NCBI GenBank assembly: GCA_900554335.1
Contig: USGT01000005.1
Location: 1-64,000, forward strand
From: an uncultured Oscillospiraceae bacterium
GTDB taxonomy: Bacteria; Bacillota; Clostridia; Oscillospirales; Acutalibacteraceae
Length of the DNA stretch: 64,000 bases
Reading direction: 5' to 3'
Position 1 is the stretch's first letter; every line of letters starts with the position of its first letter. Below the pieces are notes generated by a model. That model did no database searches. It was not told the origin of the DNA and saw only the letters and a list, made by a program, of their open reading frames with translations. Positions 61,262 through 64,000 of this stretch are shown piece after piece. The position numbers and the translations under genes were made by a program.

Positions 61262-61438
61262 TTACTTAACTAACTTTTTAACAACGTTCTTGCAAACAAC
61301 AGCGCAAAAGCCCACGAAAGAAAATGCACAAGCAACTGCACAAACAGATGTTACAACTTTTCCATCTTTGCTAAGCATGTCAAAGCTTTTAACTCCTCCG
61401 GAAATGTTTGCTAAAGTATCTTCAGAAAGACGAACCAT
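61262..61438 (-). CDS. Double-glycine-leader peptide 6 (microprotein)
   Basis: 58 codons. Leader MVRLSEDTLANISGG is a textbook double-glycine site (Leu -12, Ser -11, Leu -7, Ile -4). The predicted 43-residue product is VKSFDMLSKDGKVV, then a hydrophobic Cys-rich helix (TSVCAVACAFSFVGFCAVV) and a basic end (CKNVVKKLVK). Four Cys lie in the helix region. AAGGAG lies 9 bases before the ATG, with a -10 TATAAT (61460-61465 on minus) upstream. Related in design to the cluster at 43.7-45.2 kb, with a different tail. Confidence 0.75.
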   Translation of the reverse strand: MVRLSEDTLANISGGVKSFDMLSKDGKVVTSVCAVACAFSFVGFCAVVCKNVVKKLVK

Positions 61439-61459
61439 CTATCAACACTCCTTAACAAT

Positions 61460-61465
61460 ATTATA
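61460..61465 (-). promoter_or_regulatory. -10 box of GG-leader peptide 6
   Basis: A minus-strand TATAAT, about 20 bases upstream of the start codon; the -35 region (TTAATT, 16-base spacer) is weak. Confidence 0.45.
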
Positions 61466-61499
61466 CTTTAATTTTATCACTAATTAAGACCAAAATCAA

Positions 61500-62033
61500 C
61501 TATTTTTTAAGATATCTCTCTTCTTCGCTAAACACGCACCCGCAATATTTTTGCATATAAAGCCCGTGTTCGCGCGCTTTTTTCTGGCCTTCCCTGAAAT
61601 ATGGGCGAAAATCCCTGTAAAGAAATTTCACACCGTATTTTTCTTCTAGTTCATAGCAAATTTTAGAAATATACTCGTGATTTTGATATGGGCTTATCAG
61701 CAAAGTCGTAGAAAACGCATCAAATCCATGCTCTGAAGCATAAGAAGCAGTTTTTTCAAGCCTCATTTGATAGCATTTTTTGCATCTTTCTCTGCTAAAA
61801 TCAGGGTAAATACTCGAAATAAACTCCCTTAAACCGTAGTTTTCTTCAATTATAAGCTCAAGATTTTTAAACTTTGCAAACTCCACGAGCGCTTCTTTTC
61901 TAGATTTGTATTCCATCCACGGGTGAATGTTGGGGTTGTACCAAAAAAGAGTTGGTTTAATGCCTTCATCTTCCAAAACTTCGCCGCATTTCACAAAGCA
62001 CGGTGCACAACAGGTATGTAATAAAAGTTTCAT
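61500..62033 (-). CDS. queH: Epoxyqueuosine reductase QueH
   Basis: 177 residues of the QueH (DUF208) family, the non-cobalamin enzyme for the last step of queuosine synthesis in tRNA. All metal-ligand motifs are present: HTCCAPC (6-12), RCKKCYQMRLEKTA with its Cys pair, and YCGCVFSEEERY. AAGGTG precedes the ATG. The neighbour upstream is a small PnuC-like membrane protein; no other que gene lies here. Confidence 0.93.
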   Translation of the reverse strand: MKLLLHTCCAPCFVKCGEVLEDEGIKPTLFWYNPNIHPWMEYKSRKEALVEFAKFKNLELIIEENYGLREFISSIYPDFSRERCKKCYQMRLEKTASYASEHGFDAFSTTLLISPYQNHEYISKICYELEEKYGVKFLYRDFRPYFREGQKKAREHGLYMQKYCGCVFSEEERYLKK

Positions 62034-62044
62034 GTTAAAACACC

Positions 62045-62305
62045 TTAAGATTTAGCTTTTTCGTCTTTGTTTTCTTTTTTAGTCCAGACGTAAATTCCTC
62101 TTATTGCCCAAAGGAAATAGAAAGCGAACAAAACGCCCTGCGAATATTCCCCGATGTAAAAGAACCTGACTGAAAAATAGGCATTTGAAATGAGCCAGAA
62201 AACAAACCCTAGTTTATTTCTTTCGGCGTTAATTACTGTTCCGAAAAACGCAATTATTGACATCAAGCAGTTTAAAACCTGCCACACATCCCATCCAAAA
62301 ATCAT
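62045..62305 (-). CDS. Small PnuC-like membrane protein
   Basis: 86 residues with three membrane helices (about 8-28, 32-52, 57-75) and a charged C-terminus. The pattern NCLMSIIAFFGTVINAERNK and FVFWLISNAYFSVRFFYIGE, with a Trp in each helix, resembles a half-size PnuC or YgjV-type protein. Transport of a nucleoside-like molecule is a guess. GGAGGA precedes the ATG. Eleven bases separate it from queH, so the two are probably cotranscribed. Confidence 0.6.
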   Translation of the reverse strand: MIFGWDVWQVLNCLMSIIAFFGTVINAERNKLGFVFWLISNAYFSVRFFYIGEYSQGVLFAFYFLWAIRGIYVWTKKENKDEKAKS

Positions 62306-62427
62306 TTGAAAATCCTCCTTTTTTTAACTTCATTTTTTTAATTGTTTTCACGCCTAATTATACTTTAAAAACCAAACTTTTGCGAGCTAATTTTAAAGGG
62401 CAAAAACCAAAAAATTTTATATCTTAT

Positions 62428-62622
62428 TCACCTTACAAGGCCGAAAATCAAGCAAACCAGCAACAAAATAAGAATGAAAATAATCCATCCGCTAAAAACA
62501 GCTGGGCAAACGCAACAAAAAAAGATTTTCACAGCGCCGAGAATCATGAAAATAAACGAGACAATAATTCCAACGACCATAAGCAGGAAGAAAATTCTGA
62601 AAAGTAAAACTAAACAGCCCAT
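62428..62622 (-). CDS. Hypothetical small membrane protein
   Basis: A 64-codon frame with two strongly hydrophobic segments (about 3-32 and 40-62) and Cys residues between them (FFCCVCPAV). Its ATG lies within the last codons of the lipase gene in another frame, and GGAG sits about 15 bases upstream, which is distant. It could be a coupled gene or chance; hydrophobic T-rich frames are common in such DNA. Confidence 0.4.
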   Translation of the reverse strand: MGCLVLLFRIFFLLMVVGIIVSFIFMILGAVKIFFCCVCPAVFSGWIIFILILLLVCLIFGLVR

Positions 62623-63269
62623 ATGTTCGAATAATACTCCTGCAAATAATGCGGATTAACGCCCGAAAAGCCGCGCCCAGTAAGCAAAAGCCTGGCTCCA
62701 ACATGGCGAAAACCCATGAATGCAAATGGCACTTTAGTTATGATATCTCCTGCATTTTCCACTCGAAGTGTTTTGAAAATCCTTTTGTTGTAAGAATTTC
62801 TAAAAGCGCTGTTGCCAACCCTCGGGCAACCGAAAACCACCACTTCATAGTCTCTGTCGCTGAAAGTGTATTGAAGATCAACCGCGCAAAGAATTGCAAG
62901 CGCTGCACCGTACGAATGGCCTGTGAGCCTAATTTTCTTGATTCTGTCGCTCACAAAACTCCTGATGGTTCCCCTAACATTTTTCGATTTGTAAGCGCTT
63001 ATAAACCCCGAATGAACCCTAATTTCAGAATTCCTGTTGCCGTAAGGAATCACTTTTTTGAAAAAATCAAGGTTAAAGCTCCAATCTTTTTTTGAATCAG
63101 AGCCTCGAAAAGCAATTGTTAGAGTGTCGCCCTTCACACGAATATGATAAGAAACATCAGTCTCCGGGTCAGTAATGCTGCGAATGATTTCGCCGTTTTC
63201 AAGAAACTCGCTGTCGTTGTAAGAAATGCCCGAATATTCAAGCATTTTTATAATACTGTTTATATTCAA
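62610..63269 (-). CDS. Class 3 lipase-like alpha/beta hydrolase
   Basis: 219 residues. Lipase_3-type core: TIAFRGSDSKKDW (oxyanion region), VHSGFISAYKS, the nucleophile Ser in RLTGHSYGAALA, the acid in ENAGDIITKVPF and the His in GVNPHYLQEYY. No signal peptide, so probably cytoplasmic. Start TTG, 8 bases after GAGGTG. Substrate unknown. Confidence 0.85.
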   Translation of the reverse strand: MNINSIIKMLEYSGISYNDSEFLENGEIIRSITDPETDVSYHIRVKGDTLTIAFRGSDSKKDWSFNLDFFKKVIPYGNRNSEIRVHSGFISAYKSKNVRGTIRSFVSDRIKKIRLTGHSYGAALAILCAVDLQYTFSDRDYEVVVFGCPRVGNSAFRNSYNKRIFKTLRVENAGDIITKVPFAFMGFRHVGARLLLTGRGFSGVNPHYLQEYYSNIWAV

Positions 63270-63310
63270 TCGAGATACACCTCAATCAAATATATGCAGA
63301 AAAATTCTTA

Positions 63311-64000
63311 TTAATTAAAAAGCTTTAAAATTTTATTTTCCATGCTTTCTTGGTCAAGACCGTATTTTTTCATTTGAGAATCAACGCTCGCATGCGCAAC
63401 GAAAGTGTCAGGCACGGCATTAATTTCAAAATTACCTTTAAACTTGCCTGCAATGAGGCTTCCGAGCTTCTCGCCCACTGCTCCTGACTTGCAAGATTCT
63501 TCAAAAACCAAAATGTTTTCAAAATCAAGGCACTTTAAAACTGCTTTTTCATCAATTGGCTTAATAACATTTAATTTCAAAATGCACACTTTTTTGCCTT
63601 GCTTTTCAAGATTTTTCATAGCTTTGAATGCATTTGAAAAAAGCCTGCCGTAAGTTACAATCAAAACTTTGGAATTTAAATCCCCGAAAAATTCAAACGG
63701 CAAATGATTGTATTCATAATTTTCAGGTTTAAATAATTCCCCGCCGCGAGGATACCTTAAAACTTCAATATGATTTGACTCGCAAGAAACAATTTCTTCC
63801 AGCATTTCTTCAAGCTCGCTGAAAAACGAAGGCGCGAAAATCCTAGCATTCGGAACAGTGTTTAAAAAAGGAACATCAAAAAGCCCCTGGTGAGCTTCGC
63901 CGTCTTCGCCGACAAACCCTGCCCTGTCAACCGCTAAAATTACTTTCAAATTTTGCATGGAAGCATCATGAATAATTTCGTCATATGCCCTTTGAAGGAA
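63311..64000 (-). CDS. dxs: 1-deoxy-D-xylulose-5-phosphate synthase, C-terminal part
   Basis: The frame runs off the right edge; the visible 229 residues are the pyrimidine-binding and C-terminal transketolase-like domains. FLQRAYDEIIHDASMQNLKV at the edge, DRAGFVGEDGEAHQGLFDV, RYPRGG and the C-terminal VLIVTYGRLFSNA with VFEESCKSGAVGEKL are diagnostic for Dxs. It makes the first intermediate of the MEP isoprenoid pathway from pyruvate and glyceraldehyde-3-phosphate. The real start lies outside the window; the ATG at 63958 is internal. Confidence 0.93.
   Translation of the reverse strand, partial: FLQRAYDEIIHDASMQNLKVILAVDRAGFVGEDGEAHQGLFDVPFLNTVPNARIFAPSFFSELEEMLEEIVSCESNHIEVLRYPRGGELFKPENYEYNHLPFEFFGDLNSKVLIVTYGRLFSNAFKAMKNLEKQGKKVCILKLNVIKPIDEKAVLKCLDFENILVFEESCKSGAVGEKLGSLIAGKFKGNFEINAVPDTFVAHASVDSQMKKYGLDQESMENKILKLFN

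Noticed and set aside
62492..62725. Second hydrophobic frame overlapping the end of the lipase gene
   Set aside because: It overlaps both the lipase and the 62428-62622 frame; no SD, and composition is what a shifted frame would give.
1..64000. CRISPR array, insertion sequence, prophage or rRNA operon
   Set aside because: No short direct-repeat array, transposase, integrase, phage structural gene or rRNA sequence was recognised anywhere in the window.

Overview
The window is AT-rich DNA from a low-GC Gram-positive bacterium of the Clostridia type, plausibly an Oscillospirales-like gut or host-associated lineage. This placement is inferred from gene content, not from a computed phylogeny. Supporting signs are HrcA/CIRCE control of the dnaK operon, NrdR, a ClpE-like ATPase, TrmFO, RpoB and RpoC as separate Firmicutes-type proteins, and the dipicolinate synthase pair dpaA-dpaB, which marks an endospore former. 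Strong SD motifs (AGGAGG) and GTG, TTG or even ATT starts are frequent.

Layout. 1-3.3 kb: a tandemly duplicated YcxB-like membrane protein gene, a YabE-like G5/3D cell-wall protein and a DUF11-type surface protein. 3.5-7.5 kb: a strong promoter with a degenerate tRNA-Met-like sequence ahead of a zinc-ribbon gene, then trmK-nif3 and glmS. 7.5-8.1 kb: a 59-codon ribbon-helix-helix gene divergent from a small secreted Cys-rich protein, with palindromic operators between them. 8.2-12.3 kb: cvpA-pgsA-clpE-nrdR (minus). 12.4-12.6 kb: a 6S-like RNA with its own promoter. 13.1-17.8 kb: hrcA-grpE-dnaK-dnaJ behind a perfect CIRCE. 17.9-30.8 kb: ruvX on plus, then a ten-gene minus-strand run trmH-dprA-topA-trmFO-plsX-rnc-ftsY-yqeK-leuS-aldehyde dehydrogenase. 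30.9-32.3 kb: infC-rpmI-rplT with a leader. 32.3-34.6 kb: a GT8 glycosyltransferase with an XRE regulator, divergent from a DUF4190/DUF4352 protein. 34.6-42.1 kb: rpoB-rpoC. 42.4-43.6 kb: tyrS. 43.7-45.2 kb: five small double-glycine-leader peptides. 45.2-51.1 kb: ftsZ, gpsA, a GNAT gene and secA. 51.1-55.1 kb: a large unrecognised helical protein with a palindromic promoter, then folE-folP-folB-folK. 55.1-64 kb: a secreted transglutaminase-like protein, a FUSC-like membrane protein, dpaA-dpaB, an aminotransferase, a secreted GH24 lysozyme interrupted by an SH3b domain, a sixth double-glycine microprotein, queH, a PnuC-like protein, a lipase, and the 3' end of dxs.

Most of the window is housekeeping: translation, transcription, chaperones, division, secretion, lipid, wall and folate synthesis. 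The accessory content most worth attention is the family of GG-leader peptides (five clustered, one 16 kb away beside a lysozyme), with no maturation transporter in view. Also notable are the 533-residue helical protein under a dyad-symmetric promoter, and the RHH regulator/secreted peptide pair. Several conserved gene neighbourhoods are broken: plsX-rnc-ftsY lacks acpP and smc, and rpoBC lacks flanking ribosomal protein genes. No insertion sequence, prophage, CRISPR array or rRNA was seen.
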